From positions 50,701 to 114,700 of the forward strand of contig NZ_JAAMQZ010000016.1 in assembly GCF_013522825.1 (NCBI RefSeq): a stretch of 64,000 nucleotides of DNA, in the 5' to 3' direction. Positions within the stretch are counted from its first letter, which is position 1; every line of letters starts with the position of its first letter. The notes under the pieces are model-generated. The model saw only the letters and a program-made list of their open reading frames with translations, made no database searches and was not told the DNA's origin. Of this stretch, positions 1 through 8,801 are shown piece after piece. The translations under genes and the position numbers were made by a program. Source of the stretch: Stutzerimonas stutzeri. GTDB lineage: Bacteria; Pseudomonadota; Gammaproteobacteria; Pseudomonadales; Pseudomonadaceae.

Positions 1-427
1 CGGGACGCTCGCGGTGATCCTGATAAGGCCCCGCTTCATGCACTTTCTGGTGCAGGCTGCCGCCAAAGGCCACGTTCATCTCCTGGAATCCGCGACAGAT
101 GCCGAACACCGGAATGCCGGCATCCACCGCCTCGCGAATCAACGGCAGCGTCAGCTGATCACGCGAAGGGTCGTGCGGCGTATCCGGCTCGCTGGCCGGC
201 CCCTGATAATGATGGGGCTCGACGTTGGACGGCGAGCCGGTGAACAGCAGGCCGTCGAGACTTTTCAGCAGGGTCTGCCGGTCGATCAAGTCGCCCAGCG
301 CCGGTATCACCAGCGGCATGCCGGCAATCGCCGCAGCACGCAGGTATTTGTCGCCGGCGATATGAAATCCGTGGTGGCCGATCTGCCGGGTACAGGCGCA
401 AACGCCGATCAGTGGCATGCGAGACAT
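1..427 (-). CDS. puuD: Gamma-glutamyl-gamma-aminobutyrate hydrolase (PuuD/SpuA type), 3' end outside window
   Basis: This is a class I glutamine amidotransferase-fold hydrolase that would release GABA from gamma-glutamyl-GABA in the gamma-glutamylated putrescine pathway. The first 142 codons are visible; the rest lies beyond the left edge. The start is the ATG at 425-427, giving MSRMPLIGVCACTGQIG. The nucleophile elbow FGICRGFQE, with its catalytic cysteine, is clear, and it is followed by NVAFGGSLHQKVHE, which is typical of PuuD/SpuA. The gene is divergent from the gamma-glutamylpolyamine synthetase at 672, which supplies the pathway's first step. The family call is firm; which polyamine is preferred is not visible. 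Confidence 0.88.
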   Translation of the reverse strand, partial: MSRMPLIGVCACTRQIGHHGFHIAGDKYLRAAAIAGMPLVIPALGDLIDRQTLLKSLDGLLFTGSPSNVEPHHYQGPASEPDTPHDPSRDQLTLPLIREAVDAGIPVFGICRGFQEMNVAFGGSLHQKVHEAGPYQDHRERP

Positions 428-671
428 GGAATACTCGTCTTGTCAGTTGGGGCCCATCGAAGAGTAGTCTTGTTCATTTTTATAGACAATAGATTGCAAG
501 ACGACCTTCGTCAGGGTCTGCAAGCGAAGATTCCCGCGCCCCATAAATGCCCGCTGCAGCCCAGAATGAGGCACTCTCGCGCTGCTATTGACAGCCGCAA
601 GGCTTTTCGATTGACTCCAATCAAGCCGATTTGATGATTGAAATTTTTAACAATATTTAAGGTATCTCATC
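428..671. promoter_or_regulatory. Divergent control region between puuD-like and puuA-like genes
   Basis: The 244-bp intergenic region must hold promoters for both directions. Leftward, TTGTCT followed after 17 bases by TACTCT (about 470-500) is a possible sigma-70 promoter. Rightward, a perfect TTGACA lies at 588-593 but no good -10 follows at normal spacing. The heptamer GTCTTGT occurs twice in this region and CAAGAC follows about 30 bp further on, so a regulator operator is possible. The promoter assignments are inference from base patterns only. Confidence 0.35.
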
Positions 672-2048
672 ATGCAACCGCCGCCGCGTGCCGTTCAGCT
701 CAATGAAGCTAACGCATTTCTCAAGGAACACCCGGAGGTCCAGTACGTCGACCTGCTGATCGCAGACATGAATGGTGTGGTGCGCGGCAAGCGCATCGAA
801 CGCGCCAGCCTGCACAAGGTATACGAGAAAGGCATCAACCTGCCGGCCTCGCTGTTCGCCCTCGACATCAATGGCATCACTGTGGAAAGCAGCGGGCTGG
901 GCATGGATATCGGTGATTCGGACCGCATCTGCTTCCCCATCCCCAACACCCTGAGCAACGAACCCTGGCAGAAACGCCCCACCGCGCAGTTGCTGATGAC
1001 CATGCACGAACGCGACGGCGTGCCTTTCTTCGCCGATCCGCGCGAAGTGCTGCGCCAGGTGGTGAGCCGCTTCGACGAGCTGGGTCTGACCATCTGCGCG
1101 GCCTTCGAGCTGGAGTTCTATCTGATCGACCAGGAGAACATCAATGGCCGCCCACAGCCGCCGCGCTCGCCGATTTCAGGCAAGCGACCGCACTCGACCC
1201 AGGTCTACCTGATCGATGACCTCGACGAGTATGTCGACTGCCTCCAGGACATCCTCGAAGGTGCCAAGGAGCAGGGCATACCCGCCGATGCCATCGTCAA
1301 GGAAAGTGCGCCAGCGCAGTTCGAGGTCAACCTTCACCACGTCGCCGACCCGATCAAGGCCTGCGACTATGCCGTACTGCTCAAGCGGCTGATCAAGAAC
1401 ATCGCCTACGACCATGAGATGGACACCACCTTCATGGCCAAGCCCTATCCGGGCCAGGCCGGCAACGGGCTGCACGTGCACATCTCGCTGCTCGACAAGC
1501 AGGGCAACAATATCTTCGCCACTGACAACCCGCTGGAAAGTGAAACCTTGCGTCACGCTATCGGCGGTATCCAGCAGACCATGGCCGCATCGATGGCCTT
1601 CCTCTGCCCCAACGTCAACTCCTATCGCCGCTTCGGTGCCCAGTTCTACGTACCCAATGCGCCGTGCTGGGGGCTGGACAACCGCACCGTGGCGCTGCGC
1701 GTGCCGACCGACAGTCCGGACGGGGTGCGCATCGAGCACCGTGTCGCCGGCGCCGACGCCAACCCCTATCTGCTGCTGGCCAGTGTCCTCGCCGGAATTC
1801 ACCACGGTCTGACGAATAGAATCGATCCGGACGCACCCATCGAGGGCAACTCCTACGAGCAGGTCGAACCGAGCCTGCCGTCCAACCTGCGCGATGCCCT
1901 GCGCGAGCTGGACGACAACGAGATCATGGCGCGCTACATCAGCCCGGATTACATCGACATCTTCGTTGCCTGCAAGGAAAGCGAACTGGCCGAGTTCGAG
2001 CACTCGATCTCCGATCTCGAATACAACTGGTATCTGCATACGGTTTAA
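672..2048 (+). CDS. puuA: Gamma-glutamylpolyamine synthetase, glutamine synthetase family
   Basis: The 458-residue protein belongs to the glutamine-synthetase superfamily and would ligate glutamate to putrescine or another polyamine using ATP. The N-terminal beta-grasp part contains VDLLIADMNGVVRGKR. The catalytic domain shows the metal-ligand segment AAFELEFYL, the NGLHVHISL motif and the HRVAGADANPYLLLA region of GS-III/PuuA-type enzymes. Length is normal for PuuA/PauA (about 450). It is divergent from the puuD-like hydrolase and followed by aguB-aguA, which make putrescine from agmatine, so the context supports polyamine rather than ammonia assimilation. The ATG start has a weak AAGG about 10 bases upstream. 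The exact paralogue (several exist in Pseudomonas) cannot be settled. Confidence 0.85.
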   Translation: MQPPPRAVQLNEANAFLKEHPEVQYVDLLIADMNGVVRGKRIERASLHKVYEKGINLPASLFALDINGITVESSGLGMDIGDSDRICFPIPNTLSNEPWQKRPTAQLLMTMHERDGVPFFADPREVLRQVVSRFDELGLTICAAFELEFYLIDQENINGRPQPPRSPISGKRPHSTQVYLIDDLDEYVDCLQDILEGAKEQGIPADAIVKESAPAQFEVNLHHVADPIKACDYAVLLKRLIKNIAYDHEMDTTFMAKPYPGQAGNGLHVHISLLDKQGNNIFATDNPLESETLRHAIGGIQQTMAASMAFLCPNVNSYRRFGAQFYVPNAPCWGLDNRTVALRVPTDSPDGVRIEHRVAGADANPYLLLASVLAGIHHGLTNRIDPDAPIEGNSYEQVEPSLPSNLRDALRELDDNEIMARYISPDYIDIFVACKESELAEFEHSISDLEYNWYLHTV

Positions 2049-2049
2049 A

Positions 2050-2168
2050 GCCGAAAGCCGACAAACAACGCTGAAGGCTGAACGAAAGGCACGCAACGGC
2101 TCTGCTTTTCGTCCAGCCCTCCAGCCTCCAGCGCTTTTATCGGCTTCAATCGCCTTTATCGTCTTTTC
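2050..2168. repeat. Dispersed palindromic repeat, family A (copy 1)
   Basis: A left arm CGCTGAAGGCTGAACGA is followed by a spacer and a right arm ending CCAGCCTCCAGCGCTTTTAT and then CGGCTT. Similar units occur at 18445-18540, 22684-22766 and, as partial copies, 51278-51315 and 57673-57720. It fills the gap between the puuA-like gene and aguB and ends about 60 bases before the aguB start. Confidence 0.75.
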
Positions 2169-2226
2169 CAAACTTCCCGCCTAAAATCCACTCCATTTCC
2201 AAACGCCCCAATTCAACGAGGCCGTC

Positions 2227-3108
2227 ATGACCCGTACCGTTACTGTCGCCGCCACCCAGATGGCGTGCTCCTGGGACCGCCAAGCGAACATCGCCAAGGC
2301 CGAGAAGCTGGTTCGCGAAGCGGCCGCCAAGGGCGCCCAGGTGATCCTGATCCAGGAGCTGTTCGAAACCCCTTACTTCTGCCAGAAGCCCAACCCCGAG
2401 TATCTGCAGCTGGCCACCGGCGTGGAGGACAACCCCGCGATCCAGCATTTCCAGAAGATCGCCAAGGAGCTGGCGGTGGTGCTGCCGATCAGCTTCTTCG
2501 AACTGGCCGGGCGCGCGCGCTTCAACTCCATCGCCATCATCGATGCCGACGGCACGCTGCTGGGCGTCTACCGCAAGAGCCATATTCCGGACGGCCCGGG
2601 CTACCACGAGAAGTACTACTTCAATCCCGGCGACACCGGCTTCAAGGTCTGGAACACCCGCTACGCCAGGATCGGCGTGGCCATCTGCTGGGACCAGTGG
2701 TTCCCCGAGACCGCGCGCAGCATGGCGCTGATGGGCGCCGAACTGCTGTTCTACCCGACCGCCATCGGCAGCGAGCCGCATGACCCCAACATCACCTCGC
2801 GCGACCATTGGCAGCGCGTCCAGCAGGGCCACGCCGGCGCCAACCTGATGCCGCTGATCGCCAGCAACCGCGTAGGCACCGAGGAGCAGGACGGCTACGA
2901 CATCACCTTCTACGGCTCCTCGTTCATCGCCGACCAGTTCGGCGAGAAGGTCGAGGAAATGGACCGGACCAGCGAAGGCGTGCTGGTGCATGAGTTCGAT
3001 CTCGATCAGCTGGAACACATCCGCAGCGCCTGGGGCGTGTTCCGTGATCGCCGCCCCAATCTCTACGGCCCGATCAGGACCCTGGACGGCTCGCAGCCTT
3101 CGGAATAG
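2227..3108 (+). CDS. aguB: N-carbamoylputrescine amidohydrolase
   Basis: This is a nitrilase-superfamily enzyme that hydrolyses N-carbamoylputrescine to putrescine, CO2 and ammonia in the agmatine pathway. It is 293 residues, normal for AguB. The Glu-Lys-Cys catalytic triad is visible: E44 in [12 protein letters not shown]117 in [16 protein letters not shown], and C154 in [12 protein letters not shown]. The ATG start gives [16 protein letters not shown], the usual beginning of the family. aguA follows after two bases, so the pair is translationally close and forms one operon. The upstream gap is filled by a family A repeat. Confidence 0.95.
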   Translation: MTRTVTVAATQMACSWDRQANIAKAEKLVREAAAKGAQVILIQELFETPYFCQKPNPEYLQLATGVEDNPAIQHFQKIAKELAVVLPISFFELAGRARFNSIAIIDADGTLLGVYRKSHIPDGPGYHEKYYFNPGDTGFKVWNTRYARIGVAICWDQWFPETARSMALMGAELLFYPTAIGSEPHDPNITSRDHWQRVQQGHAGANLMPLIASNRVGTEEQDGYDITFYGSSFIADQFGEKVEEMDRTSEGVLVHEFDLDQLEHIRSAWGVFRDRRPNLYGPIRTLDGSQPSE

Positions 3109-3110
3109 CC

Positions 3111-4208
3111 ATGACTACCTTGAGCCGCACCCCGCGCACCGACGGTTACTTCATGCCCGCCGAATGGGCGCCGCACAGCCAGACCTGGATGGTCTGGCCG
3201 CAGCGCCCCGACAACTGGCGCGAACAGGGCGCCCCGGCACAAGCGGCGTTTGCCGCGGTAGCCAGGGCCATCGCCCGCTTCGAGCCGGTCACGGTCTGCG
3301 CCAGCGCCGGGCAGTACCTCAACGCCTGTCAGCAACTCGACGACCCGCGTATCCGGGTGGTGGAAATGAGCACTGACGACGCCTGGGTCCGCGACACCGG
3401 GCCGACCTTCGTCATCGATGGCCGGGGCGGTCTGCGCGGCGTCGACTGGACCTTCAATGCCTGGGGCGGCCTGGATGGCGGGCTTTACGCCGACTGGCAA
3501 TGCGACGACGAGGTGGCGCAGAAAATCCTGCAGATCGAGCGCTGCGCGCGCTACCGCACCGAAGGCTTCGTGCTCGAAGGCGGCGCGATCCACGTCGATG
3601 GCGAAGGCACCCTGATCACCACCGAGGAATGCCTGCTCAATCGCAACCGCAACCCGCAGTTGTCCCGCGAGCAGATCGAGAACGTGCTCGCTGAGCATCT
3701 GGCCATCGACAAGGTGATCTGGCTGCCCCACGGCCTGTACAACGACGAGACCGACGGCCACGTCGACAACTTCTGCTGCTTCGTGCGCCCCGGCGAGGTG
3801 CTGCTGGCCTGGACCGACGACCCGACCGATCCCAACTTCGGGCGCTGCCAGGCGGCACTGCGCGCGCTGGAGCAGGCGCGCGACGCGCGTGGGCGAGCGC
3901 TCACCGTACACCGCATACCGATTCCCGGACCGCTGCATGCGAGCGATGAAGAGTGCGCCGGCGTGCTCATGCTGGAAGGCAGCCAGCCGCGCGATCCGTC
4001 GATCCGCCTGGCCGGCAGCTATGTGAACTTCCTCATCGTCAACGGCGGCATCATCGCACCAAGCTTCGACGATCCATTCGATGCCGAAGCCGAAGCCATC
4101 CTGCGCCGGCTGTTTCCCAAGCATGAGGTGGTGATGGTGCCGGGCCGGGAAATCCTGCTGGGCGGCGGTAATATTCATTGCATCACCCAGCAGCAGCCGC
4201 TGCCGTAG
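3111..4208 (+). CDS. aguA: Agmatine deiminase
   Basis: The 365-residue agmatine iminohydrolase (guanidino-modifying superfamily) converts agmatine to N-carbamoylputrescine, the substrate of AguB encoded immediately upstream. Family motifs are present: [15 protein letters not shown] near the N-terminus, the [13 protein letters not shown] segment, [14 protein letters not shown] with the catalytic His/Asp region, and [11 protein letters not shown] near the C-terminus with the nucleophile C357. Length and cysteine position match the known Pseudomonas enzyme. It closes the aguBA unit; downstream lies a repeat-filled gap before a convergent GGDEF gene. Confidence 0.96.
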   Translation: MTTLSRTPRTDGYFMPAEWAPHSQTWMVWPQRPDNWREQGAPAQAAFAAVARAIARFEPVTVCASAGQYLNACQQLDDPRIRVVEMSTDDAWVRDTGPTFVIDGRGGLRGVDWTFNAWGGLDGGLYADWQCDDEVAQKILQIERCARYRTEGFVLEGGAIHVDGEGTLITTEECLLNRNRNPQLSREQIENVLAEHLAIDKVIWLPHGLYNDETDGHVDNFCCFVRPGEVLLAWTDDPTDPNFGRCQAALRALEQARDARGRALTVHRIPIPGPLHASDEECAGVLMLEGSQPRDPSIRLAGSYVNFLIVNGGIIAPSFDDPFDAEAEAILRRLFPKHEVVMVPGREILLGGGNIHCITQQQPLP

Positions 4209-4241
4209 GGCCTGGCGATAGCGAGGGATTGTGCCTTCAAA

Positions 4242-4377
4242 CCCGGATTACGCCTTCGGCTAATCCAGGCTACGGTCTGCACATGGCTTTTGTAGGAGGG
4301 GCCTTGGCCGCGAACGGAGCCGCGCCGATGGTTCGGGTATTGATTCGCGGGCATGGCCCGCTCCTACGGAAGGATTC
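4242..4377. repeat. Two REP-like palindromic repeats (families C and D)
   Basis: At 4242-4275 an element reads CCCGGATTACGCC...CTAATCCAGGCTACGG, resembling copies at 32481-32609. At 4291-4377 a second palindrome begins TGTAGGAGGGGCC and ends GGCATGGCCCGCTCCTAC, the form of a common Pseudomonas REP. They fill the gap between convergent aguA and the GGDEF gene. Confidence 0.7.
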
Positions 4378-4452
4378 AGCCACCTCAGGCACTCGCAACA
4401 GCCAACCGGGGCATAGCCCTATCAAAAGCCCCCCTCGTTCGCCGTTGCGTCG

Positions 4453-5493
4453 CTAGCCGACGATCACCTGATTCTTGCCCAGCCGCTTGGCGGTATACAT
4501 CGCCGCATCGGCGCGGGCGAACAGCGCGCTGAGGTCCGGGTCGTCAGCCTTGAGGTAGGTCACGCCAAGGCTGATGGTCACGCCGAAACGCTTGCCGCCG
4601 CGAGCGGAGAACAGCAGACGCTGGATTTCCCGCTGCAGACGCGCGGCAATCTGTTCGGCGAGGCCAGGCTGGCAACCCGGCAACAGCAGCGCGAATTCTT
4701 CACCGCCGATACGCCCGAACAGATCGCCACGACGCAACACCGACGCACCGCACTGGGCAACGCGCTGCAGCACCTGATCGCCCATCTGATGGCCGTAGGT
4801 ATCGTTGATCCGCTTGAAGTCATCGATATCCAGCAGCTGGAACGCCAGCGGCGTAGCGTATTGCCTGGCCAGCTCGAATTCGCGCTGGGCGCACTCGAAG
4901 AAATGCCGGCGGTTGCTGCTCTGGGTCAGCACGTCAGTGGTTGCCAGGCGCTGCAACTCACCTTCGAGCTGCTTTTTATCCGTAATGTCTTCGGCGATAC
5001 CCACGATGATCGGCCCATGAGCGCTGTCGGCGCCGCGTGCGACAAAGCATTTGTCGCTGATCCAGCGCAACTGACCATCACCACGAATGATGCGATACTC
5101 GCGTTCTTCGATAGCCCCCTTGCCGAGCACATCGTTCAGGGTTTTCTGCGCGTACTCCAAGTCATCGGGATAGACGCTGTTGCGCCACTCATCGAAATCC
5201 GCCAGCAGCAAGGCAGCCGAACGACCGAATATCCGTTCGTAAGCCGGACTGACATATACCATCTGTCGGGATTGCCAGTCGAAGGCCCAGAGCACCGCAT
5301 TGACGGCACCCACCAGCGTACTGAACAGCTGCTCACGCTCGCTCAGCCGCGCGACCTCGGCACGGGCATGCATCAGGCCCAGAAGGGTCTGCGTCTCGGT
5401 CGCCGGTTCGGCTTCGGTCGCCATCTCGCTTTGCTGCTTCAACGGGCTCATACCTGCCATCCAAACAGGCGCCAGGCACCGATGAACATTCAT
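4453..5493 (-). CDS. PAS-GGDEF diguanylate cyclase
   Basis: This is a predicted soluble diguanylate cyclase making c-di-GMP. A helical N-terminal stretch precedes a PAS domain (about residues 65-185, with AVNAVLWAFDWQSRQMVYVSPAYERIFG and a PAC tail GIAEDITDKKQLEGE), then a GGDEF domain of about 160 residues. The active site is GGEEF, and the product-inhibition site RxxD (RRGD) lies five residues ahead, so both catalysis and feedback control look intact. The start is uncertain: the ATG at 5493 (MNVHRCLAP) is used, but ATGs 11 and 14 codons later (MAGMSPLKQQ, MSPLKQQ) are possible. The gene is divergent from the sensor kinase at 5740, which belongs to a cluster that also ends in a GGDEF protein. 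Confidence 0.88.
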   Translation of the reverse strand: MNVHRCLAPVWMAGMSPLKQQSEMATEAEPATETQTLLGLMHARAEVARLSEREQLFSTLVGAVNAVLWAFDWQSRQMVYVSPAYERIFGRSAALLLADFDEWRNSVYPDDLEYAQKTLNDVLGKGAIEEREYRIIRGDGQLRWISDKCFVARGADSAHGPIIVGIAEDITDKKQLEGELQRLATTDVLTQSSNRRHFFECAQREFELARQYATPLAFQLLDIDDFKRINDTYGHQMGDQVLQRVAQCGASVLRRGDLFGRIGGEEFALLLPGCQPGLAEQIAARLQREIQRLLFSARGGKRFGVTISLGVTYLKADDPDLSALFARADAAMYTAKRLGKNQVIVG

Positions 5494-5739
5494 CGGGCTG
5501 TCACGCAATGCAGTTCAGAGAGTGTCGAAGATTCAAAGTTCCGGTGGCCGCCAGCTTCCCGACAGGAGCCTTGCGCAGGACTTCTATCGCGTGCCTGGAG
5601 CGCTACAATTCTGTCACGCTTGACGCTACCAGGCCGCAAAGCTGACGCGCCAGCGCACGGCATGCGAGAATCCACTCAGATAGCATTTAGCCATTAGCGC
5701 GCAAGTGTTTATCTTCTTAATACCCCGACCGCCGATGCC

Positions 5740-8283
5740 ATGCCCATCACCCGTACTTCCCGTTCCGCCGATCCACGCTGGCTGCTTGGCGTTGGCAGCC
5801 TGCTGCTGGCCTTGCTGTTCGGCGGCCTCGCGCTGAACGACTATCGCGCCCGTGACGCGGTCCTGAAACTGCAAAACGAGAATCAGGGCAAGCTGCAGGC
5901 GCTGGCTGTACAGAGTGCGCAACAACACCTGCTGCAGCAAGGCAAACTCTTTGCCACAACGCTCGCGACAGCCCCTCAAGTGCTGCGCCTGGTACGTCAG
6001 GCCGACCAGAAGCTGCGCCAGGGAGCTTCGATTGACGGGACGGAGCTGCAGCTTATCCGCGAGCGTCTGGCCCAGGAGCTGGCTCCAGCCTGGCAGGCGC
6101 TGCAAAGCCATCAAGCGCTGCAGCTGCAGATATACTGGAGCGAGGCCGGCGTAGCACTGCTACGCATGCAGGAGCCCGAGACCTTCGGCGATGCAGTCGC
6201 CGATCACCGGCAATTGCTCTATGCCGCCCTGCACAAGGGGCAGATGACATTCGGCCTGGATATTGGCCGGCACAGCATCGGCAATCGTGCCATCGCTCCG
6301 CTGCGCGCCGACGACAGTCCGGAGAGCCCGGTCATCGGTGCACTGGAAGTCGGCTTCGGCATCCTTCCGGAGCTTTCCGTGCTGGGCGACCAGCTCGATG
6401 CGGGACTGGGCATTCTGGTCAATCAGGCCGAACTGGAAGAAGTATTCTGGACACGCCCCGTGGGCGTGCACCTCGACGGCCTGAATGGCTGGCTGCTGCA
6501 GGCCCACTCGACGCCGCAGATTCTTCACTGGGCAGCCCAGCGCGCTCTGCTCGCGCCAGAGTCGAGCCACACGCTGCAACTGCTGGAATCCGAAGGCCGG
6601 CGTTTTCTGCTCAACCAGATTCCACTGCACGACGCCCGAGCGCAGGGTGATCCGTCACGCCCGGCGATGGCCGTGGCGCTGGTCTGGCGGGACATCACCA
6701 TGACGCTTGAAGAGCATCAGCAAACCGAGCGGCGACTGCTGGTGAAATGGGGGCTGGCCTGGCTGATCACCGAAGCGCTGCTGTTGGTTCTCGGCTGGCT
6801 GCTGCATCGACGCGCCATCGTCCAGCGCCAGCACGACAGCGCCTTGCGCGCCAGCCAGGAGCACCTGGCCTCGCTGTACCGCCTGGCGCCGGTGGGCATC
6901 ATGCTCAGCCGCCTGGAGGATGGTGCGCTGCTGGAGTGGAATCCCGAACTGCAGCGCGTCAGCGGCTACTCCGACACGCAATTGACAGGGTGCAACGTGC
7001 GCAGCCTGCTGCCTGGCCCACGCAACGGCGTGACCGCTGTCAAACAGTTGCTGCAAAAGGGCTGCTACGGCCCGCACGAGACAGAGCTGCGCAGACAGGA
7101 CGGAAAACGGGTGCCGGTACTGCTCAACGGCACGCTGATCAGCGGAGCCGATGGTCGTCTGCTGGTCTGGTCCATCGTTCAGGACATCACCGCACGGGTC
7201 ACAGCCGAGCAAGAAACCAACGAGCGCGAACGCTATTTGCGCCTGCTGATCGCCAATGTGGTCGATGCCATCATCATCATCGACGCACGCGGCATCATCG
7301 AGACGTTCAACCACGCCGCCGAAGACATCTTCGGCTACGGCGAACAGGAAGTGCTGGGCCACAACCTGTCGATGCTGATGCCCGAGCCGCACCGCGCCGC
7401 CCATGACGGCTATCTGCGCGACTACGAAAAACGCGGCGAGGGCCGCGTCCTCGAGCAGAATCGCGAACTGGTGGCGGTGCGGCGCAATGGCGAAACCTTC
7501 ACCATCGAACTGCGCGTCTCGGAAATCAGCCATCGCGGCGAACGCAAGTTCATCGGCCTGGTACGCGACATCACCGAGCGCAAGCGCATCGAACGCATGA
7601 AAAGCGACTTCGTCTCTATCGTCAGTCACGAGTTGCGCACACCGTTGACCTCGATTTCCGGCGCTCTGGGGCTGATAACCAGCGGCGCCCTGGGCGAAGT
7701 GCCGGTGCCCATCCGGCAGATGCTCGACATCGCGCAACAGAACAGTTTCAGGCTCGGAATGCTGATCGACGACTTGCTGGACATGGACAAGCTGATCGCC
7801 GGAAAAATGCAGCTGCGGCTGCGCATCCAGCCGTTGACGCCCCTGCTGCAAGAGGCGCTGTGCACCAATCAGGGCTATTTCGAGCAGTACAGTGTGCGTT
7901 GCGAACTGGGCGAGCTGGAAACGGCGCAGGTATCGGTAGACGAACACCGCCTGCAGCAGGTACTGGCGAACTTCCTCTCCAATGCCGCGAAATTCTCGCC
8001 GACAGGTGAAGTCGTAACCTTGAGCAGCAAGCGCCTGGGTGATCACATTCGTGTCAGTGTCACGGACCGGGGGCCGGGGATTCCGCAGATGTTCAGGGAG
8101 CGCATCTTCCAGAAGTTTTCCCAGGCCGACTCCTCCGACACACGCCAGAAAGGCGGCACAGGCCTGGGCCTGGCGATCAGCAAGGAGCTGATCGAGCATA
8201 TGCACGGACGCATCGGTTTCGACGCCGAACGCAGCCAGGGCGCCTGTTTCTGGTTCGAACTGCCCGTTCACGACGCTTCATGA
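5740..8283 (+). CDS. Membrane sensor histidine kinase with periplasmic domain and two PAS domains
   Basis: The protein has 847 residues: TM1 (about 14-32), a large periplasmic sensor region (about 33-335), TM2 (about 336-357), PAS (about 370-490), PAS (about 500-615), then HisKA and HATPase_c. The phosphoacceptor is H630 in VSHELRTPLTSI. The N-box NFLSNAAKFSP, G1 DRGPGIP and G2 GTGLGLAISKE are complete, so it should be an active kinase. There is no fused receiver; a stand-alone receiver follows at 8381. The kinase core is strikingly like that of the kinase at 8802. The ligand is unknown. The ATG start has no clear Shine-Dalgarno sequence. Confidence 0.88.
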   Translation: MPITRTSRSADPRWLLGVGSLLLALLFGGLALNDYRARDAVLKLQNENQGKLQALAVQSAQQHLLQQGKLFATTLATAPQVLRLVRQADQKLRQGASIDGTELQLIRERLAQELAPAWQALQSHQALQLQIYWSEAGVALLRMQEPETFGDAVADHRQLLYAALHKGQMTFGLDIGRHSIGNRAIAPLRADDSPESPVIGALEVGFGILPELSVLGDQLDAGLGILVNQAELEEVFWTRPVGVHLDGLNGWLLQAHSTPQILHWAAQRALLAPESSHTLQLLESEGRRFLLNQIPLHDARAQGDPSRPAMAVALVWRDITMTLEEHQQTERRLLVKWGLAWLITEALLLVLGWLLHRRAIVQRQHDSALRASQEHLASLYRLAPVGIMLSRLEDGALLEWNPELQRVSGYSDTQLTGCNVRSLLPGPRNGVTAVKQLLQKGCYGPHETELRRQDGKRVPVLLNGTLISGADGRLLVWSIVQDITARVTAEQETNERERYLRLLIANVVDAIIIIDARGIIETFNHAAEDIFGYGEQEVLGHNLSMLMPEPHRAAHDGYLRDYEKRGEGRVLEQNRELVAVRRNGETFTIELRVSEISHRGERKFIGLVRDITERKRIERMKSDFVSIVSHELRTPLTSISGALGLITSGALGEVPVPIRQMLDIAQQNSFRLGMLIDDLLDMDKLIAGKMQLRLRIQPLTPLLQEALCTNQGYFEQYSVRCELGELETAQVSVDEHRLQQVLANFLSNAAKFSPTGEVVTLSSKRLGDHIRVSVTDRGPGIPQMFRERIFQKFSQADSSDTRQKGGTGLGLAISKELIEHMHGRIGFDAERSQGACFWFELPVHDAS

Positions 8284-8380
8284 TGGATATTTTCTACCAG
8301 GTCGTTTTTCAACAGACTGCTACTGGCAAATTGCGCACTGTTCGCTTACACAAGGTGCCAGGCCCTATGGAGGTAACCGC

Positions 8381-8767
8381 ATGACCGAGCTGAAACGGAT
8401 TTTGCACGTCGAGGATGACCCGTCCATCCAGGCCGTGGCCAAGGTGGCGCTGGAAGTGATCGGCGGCTTCGAGGTGCTCAGCTGCGCGTCCGGGCAGCAG
8501 GCGGTGGAAGCCGTCGAGCAATTCGCGCCGCAGTTCATCCTGCTCGATGTGATGATGCCCGGCATGGGTGGTCCGGAGACGCTCGCCAGACTGGGCCAGC
8601 GTGTGGACCTGAGCACGATTGCGGTCGCGTTCATGACCGCCAAGGTTCAGCCGGGGGAGATCGAGCATCTACGCAAACTGGGTGCGCAGGAGGTAATCAT
8701 CAAGCCGTTCGATCCGATGCGACTGGCCAGCCAGATCCAGGCCATCTGGGAAGCCCGCCATCCATAA
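8381..8767 (+). CDS. Single-domain response regulator (CheY-like), first copy
   Basis: The 128-residue protein is a receiver domain with no output domain. Acidic residues E11, D12 and D13 (HVEDDPS), phosphoacceptor D56 (FILLDVMMPG) and K108 (EVIIKPFDP) are all present. The start has a good Shine-Dalgarno, GGAGG, before the ATG. It lies between two histidine kinases and is very similar to the receiver at 11195 (both read RILHVxDxPSIQ...LSCASG), indicating duplication of a kinase-receiver pair. It probably passes phosphate between components of this cluster, perhaps to the Hpt domain at 11574. Confidence 0.9.
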   Translation: MTELKRILHVEDDPSIQAVAKVALEVIGGFEVLSCASGQQAVEAVEQFAPQFILLDVMMPGMGGPETLARLGQRVDLSTIAVAFMTAKVQPGEIEHLRKLGAQEVIIKPFDPMRLASQIQAIWEARHP

Positions 8768-8801
8768 GCCCACCTTTCAGCCCAGCAAGACGGAACAGCA
8801 C

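Noticed and set aside
588..616. TTGACA as -35 of a puuA promoter
   Set aside because: The hexamer is perfect but no acceptable -10 lies 16-18 bases downstream.
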